From contig NZ_CP071872.1 in NCBI RefSeq assembly GCF_022647665.1, positions 4,092,001 through 4,156,000 on the forward strand: DNA of 64,000 bases, written 5' to 3'. The notes under the pieces are model-generated. The model had not been told where the DNA came from. It saw nothing but the letters and a program-made list of their open reading frames with translations, and searched no databases. The position numbers were made by a program, and so were the translations under genes. The number at the start of each line of letters is the position of its first letter. Position 1 is the stretch's first letter. The DNA comes from Streptomyces formicae (GTDB lineage: Bacteria; Actinomycetota; Actinomycetes; Streptomycetales; Streptomycetaceae). This document shows, in pieces, positions 9,434-17,716 of this stretch.

Positions 9434-10320
9434 GCAGAACGGCAGCCCAGAGTGCGGCCATCGCCGCCGGGGCTGCGCTGAGCGTGGTGATGGGAACAGG
9501 CCAGGCGGCTGCAGAGCCGCCTTCAACTGGCGTGAATCCGTGCAGCGCGTGGGTGTGTGTCGACGTGGAGCAGCCTGGCCGACCCGGATCGGGCGGGAAG
9601 CCAGCCGATTCGGGCAGCGATGAGCCTGGTGACGGGACGGGCAACGATCGCCCCGCCACCCAGCCGGTCTGCACCTACACCAAAGTCGAACCGCAGCCCC
9701 CGGCCGGAAGCCTGGACTGGGAAGGCCACGAGCCTGGAGACGGCGCTGTGTACGAGGAGCGTTGCGTCACCACCGGTCTGAATGAGTCCGCCATCATCCG
9801 GCGAGTGTGGGCGGCTACTCCTCCCACGGCGCCGGGGATCGACCCCGCCGTGCTGGCCCAACGTGCAGTCGACAGAATGCTGCTGCGCGGCCCGGCGATC
9901 GGCATCACGCCCAAGCCTGGTGGGAAGGGCGTGGTCGGGATGCCGGTCTATCTGTGGACCGGGACCGGCCCGGAGACGTACGGGCCGAATACGGCCAGCG
10001 CTTCGGCCGGCGCCGTGACGGTGACCGCGACCGCGAAGGTGTCGAAGATCGTGTGGCAGATGGGTGACGGGAACACGGTCACCTGCACCACAGCCGGCAC
10101 CCCCTACAAGGCCGAGTTCGGCAAGAAGCCGTCGCCGGACTGCGGCCACCGGTACAGCGTCCCGTCCTCCACCACCGCGTCCGGGAAATTCCACGTGACC
10201 GCGACGTCGACCTGGTCGATCGACTGGCAGGTGACCGGCGGCGGCCAGACGGGCCAGCTCACCGAGGTCCGCGACAGCGCCGTGGACATCACCGTCGCCG
10301 AGGTCCAGGTCCTCAACTAA
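9427..10320 (+). CDS. Secreted protein with PKD-like beta domain
   Basis: The 297-aa product has a Sec signal (about residues 1-29, ending AAAEPP), a Gly/Ser/Pro-rich low-complexity stretch with several Cys (about 30-75), and a C-terminal beta-rich domain (about 195-295) with WQMGDGNTVTC, the GDG-type turn typical of PKD-like folds, and CGHRYSV. Proteins of this type are found in Streptomyces Tad-like loci. It overlaps the lipoprotein gene by 7 bp. Probably an extracellular or cell-wall partner of the pilus; exact role unknown. Confidence 0.75.
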   Translation: MLSRTAAQSAAIAAGAALSVVMGTGQAAAEPPSTGVNPCSAWVCVDVEQPGRPGSGGKPADSGSDEPGDGTGNDRPATQPVCTYTKVEPQPPAGSLDWEGHEPGDGAVYEERCVTTGLNESAIIRRVWAATPPTAPGIDPAVLAQRAVDRMLLRGPAIGITPKPGGKGVVGMPVYLWTGTGPETYGPNTASASAGAVTVTATAKVSKIVWQMGDGNTVTCTTAGTPYKAEFGKKPSPDCGHRYSVPSSTTASGKFHVTATSTWSIDWQVTGGGQTGQLTEVRDSAVDITVAEVQVLN

Positions 10321-10353
10321 CCCTCCTCTGAACACGCGAGAGGCCCCACCCGC

Positions 10354-11046
10354 ATGGAATCCCCGACTGCCGCGCCGCCCCTGCCGCGTCCCGCCGCTCC
10401 CGCCCGGACCGAGATCCCGATCACGACCACCCCGCCGGTCAAGCGGGAGCGGCGCTGGTCGGTCGCCGCACTGTGCATCGTCCTGGCCGTGCTCGCCGGA
10501 CTGGGCGCGGCCGCGGCCGTCACCTCCGCCAGCGACCGCGTCCAGGTGCTGGCGATCGCCCGCGACGTACCCGCCGGGCAGGCCCTGACCGAGGCCGACC
10601 TGATCGTGGCCGAGGTGTCCGCTGATGCCGCACTGATGCCGGTGCCTGCCGCTGAGAGGTCCGCGATGGTGGGCAAGCGGCCGGCGGTCGACCTGCGCAA
10701 GGGCGGTCTGCTCACCGCCTCCCAGCTCGCCACCGGTACCGGCCTCGGGGACGACAAGCAGCAGGTCGGTGTGCAGGTCAAGCGCGGCCAGGCCCCCGCT
10801 GGCACGCTCGCCCCCGGCGACAAGGTCCTCGCCGTCACCACGCCCGCGCAGGGCGAGCAGACCAGCGGCAAGGACACCGAGGCGCCCCCGTCGACCATCG
10901 ACGCCGTCGTCGTCACGGTCTCCCGCCCGGACGCTTCCGGCACCGTCGTCGTCAACCTCGCCGTGGCCACCACCGACGGGCCGCTGCTGGCCACCCGCGC
11001 CGCCCAGGGCCGCATCGCGCTCGTTCGTGAACCGCGGAGCAGCTGA
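10354..11046 (+). CDS. SAF-domain pilus assembly protein (CpaB/RcpC-like)
   Basis: The 230-aa product has a short Pro-rich cytoplasmic start, one membrane segment (about residues 32-53) and a SAF domain beginning at VQVLAIARDVPAGQALTEAD (about 60-125), as in CpaB/RcpC/FlgA proteins that act outside the membrane in Tad pilus assembly. A second beta domain with EAPPSTIDAVVVTV follows. The stop TGATG overlaps the start of the next gene. Family assignment is good; the role in a Gram-positive without outer membrane is less well understood. Confidence 0.82.
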   Translation: MESPTAAPPLPRPAAPARTEIPITTTPPVKRERRWSVAALCIVLAVLAGLGAAAAVTSASDRVQVLAIARDVPAGQALTEADLIVAEVSADAALMPVPAAERSAMVGKRPAVDLRKGGLLTASQLATGTGLGDDKQQVGVQVKRGQAPAGTLAPGDKVLAVTTPAQGEQTSGKDTEAPPSTIDAVVVTVSRPDASGTVVVNLAVATTDGPLLATRAAQGRIALVREPRSS

Positions 11047-11918
11047 TGCCGGTTACTGCGCTCGTCTCTGCCAAGTCCTGTGGGGTGACTGCCTCCGCGC
11101 TGGCCCTCACTCTGGCCTCGAAGCGGCTGTCGCTGCTCGCCGAGTGCGATCCGGCCGGGGGCACCATCCGCGCCGGGTTCCTTCAAGGGCATGTCACCGC
11201 CGGGTACGGGCTGTACCACCTCGCGAAAGCGGAGCGGACCAGCCCGGACGCGCTCGCCAACGCCTTCGCGAACCACCTGTGGCCGCTGGACGAGGCCGGG
11301 CACCGCAAGCTCCTGGCGGGGCTGACCGATCCCGCGCAGGCCGCCGCGCTGGGCCGCACGTGGCCCGCGCTGTCGGAGGTGCTGCACGTCCTGGCCGAGG
11401 AGGCCGGATACGACGTGTTCATCGACGCCGGCCGCATCGCGCTCGAGGCCGGCAGCCTGCACACCACGCTCACTCCCGCACCGGTGATCCACCAGGCCGA
11501 CCTCGTCCTGCTGGTGGTCCGCGGCACCGAGCAGTCCCTCACCCTGGCCCGCCACGTGATCGGCCCGCTGCGTGCTGAGCTGGCCGAGTACGGCAGCGGC
11601 GCGGACGCACTCGCACTGCTGCTCATCAAGGACGGCCCCCGCCGAGCCCACCAGGTCGCCGAGGCCCTGGAGACGCCGGTCCTGGCGGCCCTGCCCTGGG
11701 ACCCGGACACCGCGAACTACCTCACCAACGCCGGCAGGCCGCCGCGCGGCTACGGCCGCAGCCCTCTGCTGCGCCACGCCCGCACCGCAACAGAGCAGTT
11801 CGAAGCCGCCGCCTCCCGGCGCAGCATTCAGCAGCAGTACCCGCCGCGGTCGGCGAATCCGCAGCTGGCCGGTGTGCTGCAGCGGCTGACGGAGAAGGCG
11901 GGAGGCGTGCGTGGCTGA
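11046..11918 (+). CDS. TadZ/CpaE-like MinD-ParA family protein, P-loop lost
   Basis: The 290-aa product has the ParA/MinD fold order: strand plus loop at the N-terminus, ECDPAGG (switch-like DPAGG near residue 40) and a C-terminal region with LLLIKDGP. The normal deviant Walker A (KGGxGKT) is replaced by SAKSCGVTASA, lacking the GKT lysine-threonine, so ATP hydrolysis is doubtful. In Tad systems TadZ/CpaE positions the machine at a cell site. Its place between the SAF protein and the TadA ATPase fits this. Overlaps the TadA gene by 8 bp. Confidence 0.75.
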   Translation: MPVTALVSAKSCGVTASALALTLASKRLSLLAECDPAGGTIRAGFLQGHVTAGYGLYHLAKAERTSPDALANAFANHLWPLDEAGHRKLLAGLTDPAQAAALGRTWPALSEVLHVLAEEAGYDVFIDAGRIALEAGSLHTTLTPAPVIHQADLVLLVVRGTEQSLTLARHVIGPLRAELAEYGSGADALALLLIKDGPRRAHQVAEALETPVLAALPWDPDTANYLTNAGRPPRGYGRSPLLRHARTATEQFEAAASRRSIQQQYPPRSANPQLAGVLQRLTEKAGGVRG

Positions 11919-13461
11919 CATCCAGCAGCGCCCCGGGGTCAACGGCCAGCCGGCACCGGACATCGCGGGCCTGCTCGTCGGGAAGATCGGTCAGCGCCGC
12001 CCACCCCAGTCGCCCCCAGCCGCGGCCGATCCGCGGCCCGCCGCACCGGCGGCGCCGGCGGGCCCGGCCGGGCCGGAGGCGGTCCCGCGCCTGGCGGGCC
12101 TGCCTGGGCAACTCCCGGTCGGCTGGGAGGTGATCGAGGACCTCCAAGGGCGTGTGTCCGAGACGCTCAGCCGGCGTGACCCGGACCGGCTCATGGCCGA
12201 GGACGACCGGCGCGCGCTGGCGCGGTCCCTGGTCACCTCGGAGGTGGCCGACTGGGCCACCAAGTACGCGCACGGGAACGCCCCGCTGACCGCCGAGCAG
12301 GAAGCGGCGATCGGCACGGCGGTGTTCAACTCCATGTACCGCGGCGGGCGCCTGCAGTCCCTGCTCGACGAGGACGGCGTCGAGGACGTGATGGTCGACG
12401 GGCTCAGGGCCCATGTAGAGTATCACGACCGGCCGCGGCGCACGATCGAGAAGGTCGCGGACAGCCACAACGAGCTGATCGGCTGGGTCAACCGGATGGC
12501 ACGCCTGTCCGGACACGGCGAGCGTGCCCTGACCCAGGCCACCCCGATGGTCGGCTTCCGCATGCAGGACGGTAGCCGGGTCACCGCCTCGCTCCTGACC
12601 TCCCGCCCGTCGGTGGTGATCCGCAAGCACCGGATCCGGCAGCACGGCATCGCCGAGCTCGTGCAGTGGGGCTCCATCAACCCGCTGCTGGAGCGGTTCC
12701 TGGTCGCCTGCGTCCAGGCGAAGCTGAACATCCTCGTGGTCGGCGACATGGGCGCCGGCAAGACCTCGCTGCTGCGCGCGCTCGGCCGGGAAATCCCGCC
12801 GGCCGAGCGTCTGGTCACCTTGGAGTCGGACCGCGAGCTCTACCTCGACGAACCAGGGCCCAAGCCCGGGCCGCTGACGTACGCCTTCGAGGCCCGCCAG
12901 TCCAATGGGGAGGTGCGTGCCGGCGAGCGCGCCGGCGAGGTCACCATCGCCGACATGTTCCCCACGGCTCTGCGCTACAACGCGACCCGGGTCATCGTCG
13001 GCGAGGTCCGCTCCACGGAGATCGTGCCGATGCTGCAGGCCATGTCCGCCGGCGGGTCGGGCAGCATGTGCACGCTCCACGTGCGACGGCCGCACGCCAT
13101 CATCAGCCGCCTGGTCCAGCTGTGCACCGAGGCCGGCACGGCGACCGACGCCGCGCACCATCTGATCGCCTCGTCCATCGACGTCGTCGTCTACCTCACC
13201 TACCTGGACGAGACCGCGATCGGCGGCGTGAAGCACCGCTTCGTCTCCCACGTCTACGAGGTCCATGACGTCGTCGGCGAAGGCGGCCGCCCCACCACCA
13301 CCGAACTTTTCGCCCCGCAGGCCGGCGAGATCCGCGCCCTTTACAAGAACATGCCGTCCTTCATCGACGAGCTCGAGCGCACCGGACAGTTCCTCCGGCA
13401 GTGGCTCACCGGCAACCAGGGCGGCTGGCCCGCGCCCCTGAAGACAGTGAGCCCTCGATGA
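11911..13461 (+). CDS. tadA: TadA/CpaF-type secretion ATPase
   Basis: The 516-aa protein is a type II/IV secretion ATPase of the CpaF/TadA/VirB11 class. It has a Pro/Ala-rich N-terminus (about 1-75), an N-terminal domain with LLDEDGVEDVMVDG (near 150), Walker A GDMGAGKTSLL at about 278-288, an Asp-box region, Walker B VIVGEVRS near 361-368 and the His box GSMCTLHVRRP near 385. All key residues are present. GTG start with GGGAGG upstream. It should power pilin polymerisation at the inner face of the membrane, with TadB and TadC as its platform. Confidence 0.93.
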   Translation: MADIQQRPGVNGQPAPDIAGLLVGKIGQRRPPQSPPAAADPRPAAPAAPAGPAGPEAVPRLAGLPGQLPVGWEVIEDLQGRVSETLSRRDPDRLMAEDDRRALARSLVTSEVADWATKYAHGNAPLTAEQEAAIGTAVFNSMYRGGRLQSLLDEDGVEDVMVDGLRAHVEYHDRPRRTIEKVADSHNELIGWVNRMARLSGHGERALTQATPMVGFRMQDGSRVTASLLTSRPSVVIRKHRIRQHGIAELVQWGSINPLLERFLVACVQAKLNILVVGDMGAGKTSLLRALGREIPPAERLVTLESDRELYLDEPGPKPGPLTYAFEARQSNGEVRAGERAGEVTIADMFPTALRYNATRVIVGEVRSTEIVPMLQAMSAGGSGSMCTLHVRRPHAIISRLVQLCTEAGTATDAAHHLIASSIDVVVYLTYLDETAIGGVKHRFVSHVYEVHDVVGEGGRPTTTELFAPQAGEIRALYKNMPSFIDELERTGQFLRQWLTGNQGGWPAPLKTVSPR

Positions 13462-14177
13462 ACGAACCCGAGCTGACGCACCTGGCCGACCACGGTCTCC
13501 TCAACCCCGTTCTTGCCGAGCTCCTGTACGCGTCCGTCCAGGCCGGCATGAATCTGCTGATCGCCGGGCCGCCGGACAGTGGCCGCACGACCCTGCTGGG
13601 CGCGCTCGGCCGCGCTGTGCCGGCACACCAGCGCATCGCCACCCTGGAGCCGGTCCCGCAGCTGAACCTGCTCGGCCCCGGCCGCCAGGTGATCGAGCTG
13701 ACCGGGCCAAATGCCACGGACCTGATCCCGCTCGCCATGCGCCACAGTGTCCACCGCGTCCTCATCGACGCACCGGACGGCGATGCCGCGGTGCTGTTGC
13801 AGGCCCTGTCCGCCGCCTCGGGGTCGATGTTCACGCTCACCGCCGGCCACCCGCGTGACGCGCTGAACCAGCTCGTCGCGCAGGCTGCTGTCCTGTACGA
13901 CACCAGGGCGGCCGCCGGCCTGGTGGGCTGGGCCGTCGACCTGTTCGTCCAACTGGACAGCCACGTCACGGCAGGAGGGCACCGCCGCTTCGTCTCCCAC
14001 CTCTACGAGGCCCATCCCGACGAGAACGGCGTGGCCCTGCGCGAGGTGTTCGCGCCCGTGCCCGGGCAGCCCCGTGCCGTCTTCCGCAACCTGCCCGCCC
14101 GCATCAACGAACTCGAGCACGCCGGCTTCAACCGCGCCTGGCTCACCGACGCCACACGAACCTGGGGTCCGTGGTGA
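13458..14177 (+). CDS. Second, degenerate TadA-like protein (pseudo-ATPase)
   Basis: The 239-aa product aligns along its length with the C-terminal half of the preceding TadA: RFVSHLYEAHPDE against RFVSHVYEVHD, then REVFAPVPGQ...FRNLPARINELE against ELFAPQAGE...YKNMPSFIDELE. Its P-loop is GPPDSGRTT (about residues 36-44) with Arg in place of the catalytic Lys, and the Walker B glutamate region reads VLIDAPDG. The N-terminal domain is missing. ATG overlaps the TadA stop (ATGA). Likely a non-hydrolysing partner or regulator of TadA (inference). Confidence 0.78.
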   Translation: MNEPELTHLADHGLLNPVLAELLYASVQAGMNLLIAGPPDSGRTTLLGALGRAVPAHQRIATLEPVPQLNLLGPGRQVIELTGPNATDLIPLAMRHSVHRVLIDAPDGDAAVLLQALSAASGSMFTLTAGHPRDALNQLVAQAAVLYDTRAAAGLVGWAVDLFVQLDSHVTAGGHRRFVSHLYEAHPDENGVALREVFAPVPGQPRAVFRNLPARINELEHAGFNRAWLTDATRTWGPW

Positions 14178-15091
14178 ACACCTCCCAACTCGCCCTCGTG
14201 GCGGCCTGCTGCGCCGTCCTCACCCTGCTCGCCATCGTCTTGTTCGTACGCGAGGTCCGCGGCCGCATCCCCGACCCGACGAAACCGACCTCGCAGCTGT
14301 CCGGCCGGATCCAGCGCGCGAAAGCGGAGCTTCCGGAGACGTGGCAGCAGCGGTGGCGGCACCTGGTCACCACCGCGGCCGGCGTCGCGCTGGTGGTGTG
14401 GGCGTGGACCGGCTGGCCCGTCCACGGCCTGATCGCCGGCGCCGCGGTCCTCGGCCTGCCCTACATCCTCTACCCCGGCACCGCCGCCCGGCAGCGCATC
14501 GAACGCCTGGAAGCGCTCGGCCAGTGGCTCAACCACCTCGCCGGCGTGCACACCGCGGGCATCAGCCTGCCCCAGACGATCCGGACCTCCGCCAAGAACG
14601 CCCCTGCACCGATCGCTGTGAACGTGCGGGCGTTGGCGGACCGGCTCCGCACCGGCATGGAAGCGCAAGACGCCTTCGCCGCGTTCGCCGACGAGCTCGC
14701 CGACGGTGTCGCCGACCACGTGGTGCTGCTGTTCCAGTCCCACGCCGTCTACAAGGGCCCCGGGCTCTCCGACGCCCTCGAAGCGCTCGCCACCACCATC
14801 CACCAGCAGGCCGCCGATGCCCGCGACATCGAGGCCGACCGCGCTTCTGTCCGCAAGGCCTCCCGCATGGTCTCCCTCGTCATCTGCATCGTGGTGGCCG
14901 GCTGCATGCTCAACGACGCCTGGTCCGGCTGGTACCAGTCCCCCGTCGGGCAACTCGTCCTCGCAGGCCTCGGCGCAGCGTTCGCCTGGGCCCTGAATCT
15001 GCTGCGCCGCATCGCCCGCACCGAGCCCGACCCGCGCCTGCTCAACCCCCTGCCCCACTCCCCCAACGTCCCAATGGGAGGCGCCCGGTGA
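14171..15091 (+). CDS. tadB: TadB-like inner-membrane platform protein
   Basis: The 306-aa protein has an N-terminal membrane segment (about 8-28), a hydrophobic pair near 80-105, a central cytoplasmic T2SS-F-type domain (about 110-230) with LGQWLNHLAGVHTAGISLPQ, and C-terminal membrane segments near 240-285. This is the order of TadB/GspF-like platform proteins. GTG start overlaps the previous gene by 7 bp. With TadC it should form the membrane platform that the TadA ATPase turns. Confidence 0.85.
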   Translation: MVNTSQLALVAACCAVLTLLAIVLFVREVRGRIPDPTKPTSQLSGRIQRAKAELPETWQQRWRHLVTTAAGVALVVWAWTGWPVHGLIAGAAVLGLPYILYPGTAARQRIERLEALGQWLNHLAGVHTAGISLPQTIRTSAKNAPAPIAVNVRALADRLRTGMEAQDAFAAFADELADGVADHVVLLFQSHAVYKGPGLSDALEALATTIHQQAADARDIEADRASVRKASRMVSLVICIVVAGCMLNDAWSGWYQSPVGQLVLAGLGAAFAWALNLLRRIARTEPDPRLLNPLPHSPNVPMGGAR

Positions 15092-15984
15092 TTCCTATGG
15101 AAGCCGTCCTGCCCGCGGCTGCCGCCGGCGCCCTTGTCGGGCTTGCCGTCCGCGCCCTGCGGCCGGCCAAGCCCGACCTCGCCGCCGTCCTGGATCGCCT
15201 GGACGCCGACAAAGTCGGCACCGCCCTGCCGTCCACGAGCGCGGTCACGGCCAGCGGCACGCTGCCCGAACGCGTCGGCCACCGCATCCTTGGCGAACTC
15301 GGCGGCCGGATCACCCTGCCACTCAAAGACCTGAACCTGCTGCGCATCAGCCCCGCCGAACACCTCGGCAAACGGACTCTGTTCGCCCTGTACGGCCTGC
15401 TGCTCCCGCAGCTGCTCCAGGCGCTCCTTGCCGTGGCTGGCATCGCGTTCCCTTACGCGGTTCCCGCGGTCGTCTCGCTCGGGCTCGGTGCACTGTTCTG
15501 GTTCTGGCCGGCCAGGGAGGTTGCTCAGGAAGCCGCGGCCGCCCGGCTCGTCGTGCGGCACGCCGCCGCCTCCTATCTGGAGCGGGTCGCGCTCGCCCGC
15601 GTCGCCAACAGTGGTGCCGCCCAGGCCCTGACCCAGACCGCCGAGGTCGGCGACGGGTTCATCTTCGAGCGCATGCGGCAGGTCTTCCACCAGGCCGACC
15701 TTGCCGGTGTCACCCCGTGGGACGCCCTCAAGCAGCTCGGCGACGAGCTCGACATCCCCGAACTGACCCGCCCCGCCGACACCCTGGCGCTGGCCGGCGA
15801 CGGCGCCGCCGTCTACGCCACGCTGCAGGCCCAGGCCCGGCAGCTGCGCATCGCGTTGCTCAGCGACGCCAAGGGCAAGGCGAACGCGGCCAGTGCCGCG
15901 ATGGTCCTGCCCGTCACCTTCGGCGTCATCCTCATGCTCGTCTTCGTGATGATCCCGATCACGATCACCATCCTCGCCAGCTGA
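15088..15984 (+). CDS. tadC: TadC-like inner-membrane platform protein
   Basis: The 298-aa protein starts at a GTG eight bases after GGGAGG and overlapping the TadB stop; the ATG at 15097 is an alternative. It has an N-terminal membrane segment, a pair near 95-140, a T2SS-F-like cytoplasmic domain (about 150-265) with the typical LKQLGDELDIPEL motif (near 210) and a very hydrophobic C-terminal segment. This matches TadC. It is 18 bases upstream of the pilin-like gene. Confidence 0.85.
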   Translation: MIPMEAVLPAAAAGALVGLAVRALRPAKPDLAAVLDRLDADKVGTALPSTSAVTASGTLPERVGHRILGELGGRITLPLKDLNLLRISPAEHLGKRTLFALYGLLLPQLLQALLAVAGIAFPYAVPAVVSLGLGALFWFWPAREVAQEAAAARLVVRHAAASYLERVALARVANSGAAQALTQTAEVGDGFIFERMRQVFHQADLAGVTPWDALKQLGDELDIPELTRPADTLALAGDGAAVYATLQAQARQLRIALLSDAKGKANAASAAMVLPVTFGVILMLVFVMIPITITILAS

Positions 15985-16001
15985 CAAGGAGTACAGCCCT
16001 C

Positions 16002-16190
16002 ATGGACATCCAGATGCTCACCGCCTGGATCCGCGCCCGCTACCAGCACCTTCGCGATGCCCGCGACGCCGGCGTCACCAGCACCGAGCTGGCCGTCATG
16101 GCCGGAGCGCTGTTGCTCGGCGCCGGGCTATTGGTCGTGGCGATCCGAACGAAGCTGGGCGAGAAGATCGGCATCATCAACGGGGGCTGA
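16002..16190 (+). CDS. Flp-type prepilin-like small protein
   Basis: The 62-aa product has a charged N-terminus (about 1-23), then AGVTSTELAVMAGALLLGAG: a Gly followed by four residues and Glu, the class used by prepilin peptidases (cleavage after G, Glu at +5), leading into one long hydrophobic helix. That is the layout of Flp/TadE pilins. ATG preceded by AAGGAG. It is the likely main pilin of the system. No prepilin peptidase gene is seen in the window, so processing would need a host enzyme. Confidence 0.78.
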   Translation: MDIQMLTAWIRARYQHLRDARDAGVTSTELAVMAGALLLGAGLLVVAIRTKLGEKIGIINGG

Positions 16191-16242
16191 GCACCAAAGC
16201 GACACGCAAGGCAGTCGATCCGCACAGCACCAGGGGGGAAGC

Positions 16243-16347
16243 ATGATGGTCCGGACACCGCAGCAGCAGCGGACCAGTCGCGTATGCCGCCCGTTCCGCC
16301 TCGCCCTCGAGGCCGGCGTCGGTGTCGGGCGCAGGGGCGGTGGGTGA
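16243..16347 (+). CDS. Possible 34-aa leader peptide upstream of TadE
   Basis: An ATGATG preceded by a strong AGGGGGGAAG site opens a 34-aa, Arg-rich frame whose TGA overlaps the ATG of the TadE gene. The ribosome site and the coupling suggest that it is translated, perhaps only to deliver ribosomes to the TadE gene. No family; could be non-functional. Confidence 0.4.
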   Translation: MMVRTPQQQRTSRVCRPFRLALEAGVGVGRRGGG

Positions 16348-16799
16348 TGAGGGAGCGGAACAGGCGCCGGTCGAACGATTCCGGCGGGCGCGTGCGCGGC
16401 TGGTGGAGAGCGCTCCAAGAGCGCCTGGCCGCGGGCGACCGCGGCTTCGGCAGTGTGGAGTTCGCCGTCCTCGCCGTGGTGGTGCTCGCGCTGGTCTTCA
16501 CCTCCATTCAGGTCGGCTTCTACTACCACGCGCGTAAGGTCGCCCAGTCCGCCGCACGCCAGGGCGTCGAAGCGGGACGGCAGTTCGGTGCGGGCGAGAG
16601 TGACGCGGTCGCTCAGGCGCAGACCTTCCTCGACCGGTTCGGTGGCAGCGTGCGCGGCGCGAGTGTGTCCTCGGCCGGCAGCACCGCCGAGGAGATCCGC
16701 ATTACCGTCCGCGGCCACGTCGCCACCCTTGTCCCTGGCCTGGAGCTCGAGGTCGTGCAGCATGCGGATGGTCCCGTAGAGCGGTGGTCGACGCCATGA
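16347..16799 (+). CDS. TadE-like pseudopilin 1
   Basis: The 150-aa product has a basic N-terminus (about 1-33) followed by DRGFGSVEFAVLAVVVLALV: a prepilin-type site (G, then Glu at +5) leading into one membrane helix, and a soluble C-terminal domain. This is the TadE layout. It overlaps the leader ORF at its ATG and the next gene at its stop (ATGA). Expected to be a minor pilin or pseudopilin of the Tad apparatus. Confidence 0.82.
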   Translation: MRERNRRRSNDSGGRVRGWWRALQERLAAGDRGFGSVEFAVLAVVVLALVFTSIQVGFYYHARKVAQSAARQGVEAGRQFGAGESDAVAQAQTFLDRFGGSVRGASVSSAGSTAEEIRITVRGHVATLVPGLELEVVQHADGPVERWSTP

Positions 16800-17254
16800 T
16801 TCCCCAGACCTTCCGCGCGCGCGTGCGGCGCGCGCTGCGCCGCGACCGCGGCTCCTACGCGCTGGAGACCGCTGTCCTCGCGCCGGTGATGATCGGCCTG
16901 CTCCTGTTGATGATCGCCTTCGGCCGGGTGACCGACGCGGACGGGGCCGTGGATGCGGCCGCCCGGGCCGCGGCCCGGGCCGCCTCACTGGAACGCGACG
17001 CTCAAAGCGCCCAGGCGCAGGCGCAGACCGCGGCCAGTAGGAGTCTTCAAGGGGAGGGCATCACGTGCCGGACCTCCAGCGTGAGCGTCGACACCGGCGG
17101 CTACGCGTTCGAGGTCGGCGTCGAAGCGAACGTCACCGCGACGATCTCCTGCATCGCGAACCTCTCCGACATCGGACTTCCCGGCCTGCCCGGTTCGAAG
17201 ACGCTGACCGCGTCGTGGACGAGCCCGATCGACACCTACCGAGGCCGCCAGTGA
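16796..17254 (+). CDS. TadE/TadF-like pseudopilin 2
   Basis: The 152-aa product begins with a basic stretch, then DRGSYALETAVLAPVMIGLL: again a Gly followed by four residues and Glu before a hydrophobic helix (about 22-48). The external domain has two cysteines (in ITCRTS and ISCIAN) that may pair. ATG start overlaps the previous stop (ATGA); the stop overlaps the next start (GTGA). A second minor pilin of the set. Confidence 0.82.
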   Translation: MIPQTFRARVRRALRRDRGSYALETAVLAPVMIGLLLLMIAFGRVTDADGAVDAAARAAARAASLERDAQSAQAQAQTAASRSLQGEGITCRTSSVSVDTGGYAFEVGVEANVTATISCIANLSDIGLPGLPGSKTLTASWTSPIDTYRGRQ

Positions 17255-17712
17255 CCACCGCATTGAGGAACCTCGTGACCAGGTGGCGTGCGGCGCTGTC
17301 CGTACGCGGGCGCGACCGCGGCTCCATGTCGCTGTTCTTCGCCCTGTCCACGGTTGCCATCCTCATGGTGATGGGGCTCCTCGTGGACGGCGGCGGCGCG
17401 CTGAACGCCGGCAACCGGGCCACGTCACTCGCGCAGGAGGCCGCCCGCACGGCGGGGCAGCAACTCGACCCGGCCCAGGCGATCGAGGGCACCGCGATCA
17501 CCATCGACCCGGACGCCGCCGTCGCGGCCGCCCAGGACTACCTCGCCGCGGCCGGGGTCGAAGGCGACGTGCAGATCACCGACGGCGGGCAGACCCTCCA
17601 CGTCACCGTCCACGACAGCTACGACACGTACTTCGCCCAGTTCGTGGGCGTAGGGGCGATCACCGTGACCGGAACCGCGAACGCACACCTGCAGACCCAA
17701 GCTGGAGGCTGA
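17251..17712 (+). CDS. TadG-like pilus assembly protein
   Basis: The 153-aa product has a basic N-terminus, DRGSMSLFFALSTVAILMVM (membrane helix about 26-48) and the DGGGALNAGNRAT motif typical of the TadG/TadE superfamily (near 50-62). In contrast with its two neighbours, the position of the +5 Glu is Phe, so it is probably not processed as a pilin. GTG start overlaps the preceding stop. The final gene follows after 4 bases. Confidence 0.8.
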   Translation: MTTALRNLVTRWRAALSVRGRDRGSMSLFFALSTVAILMVMGLLVDGGGALNAGNRATSLAQEAARTAGQQLDPAQAIEGTAITIDPDAAVAAAQDYLAAAGVEGDVQITDGGQTLHVTVHDSYDTYFAQFVGVGAITVTGTANAHLQTQAGG

Positions 17713-17716
17713 GCCG

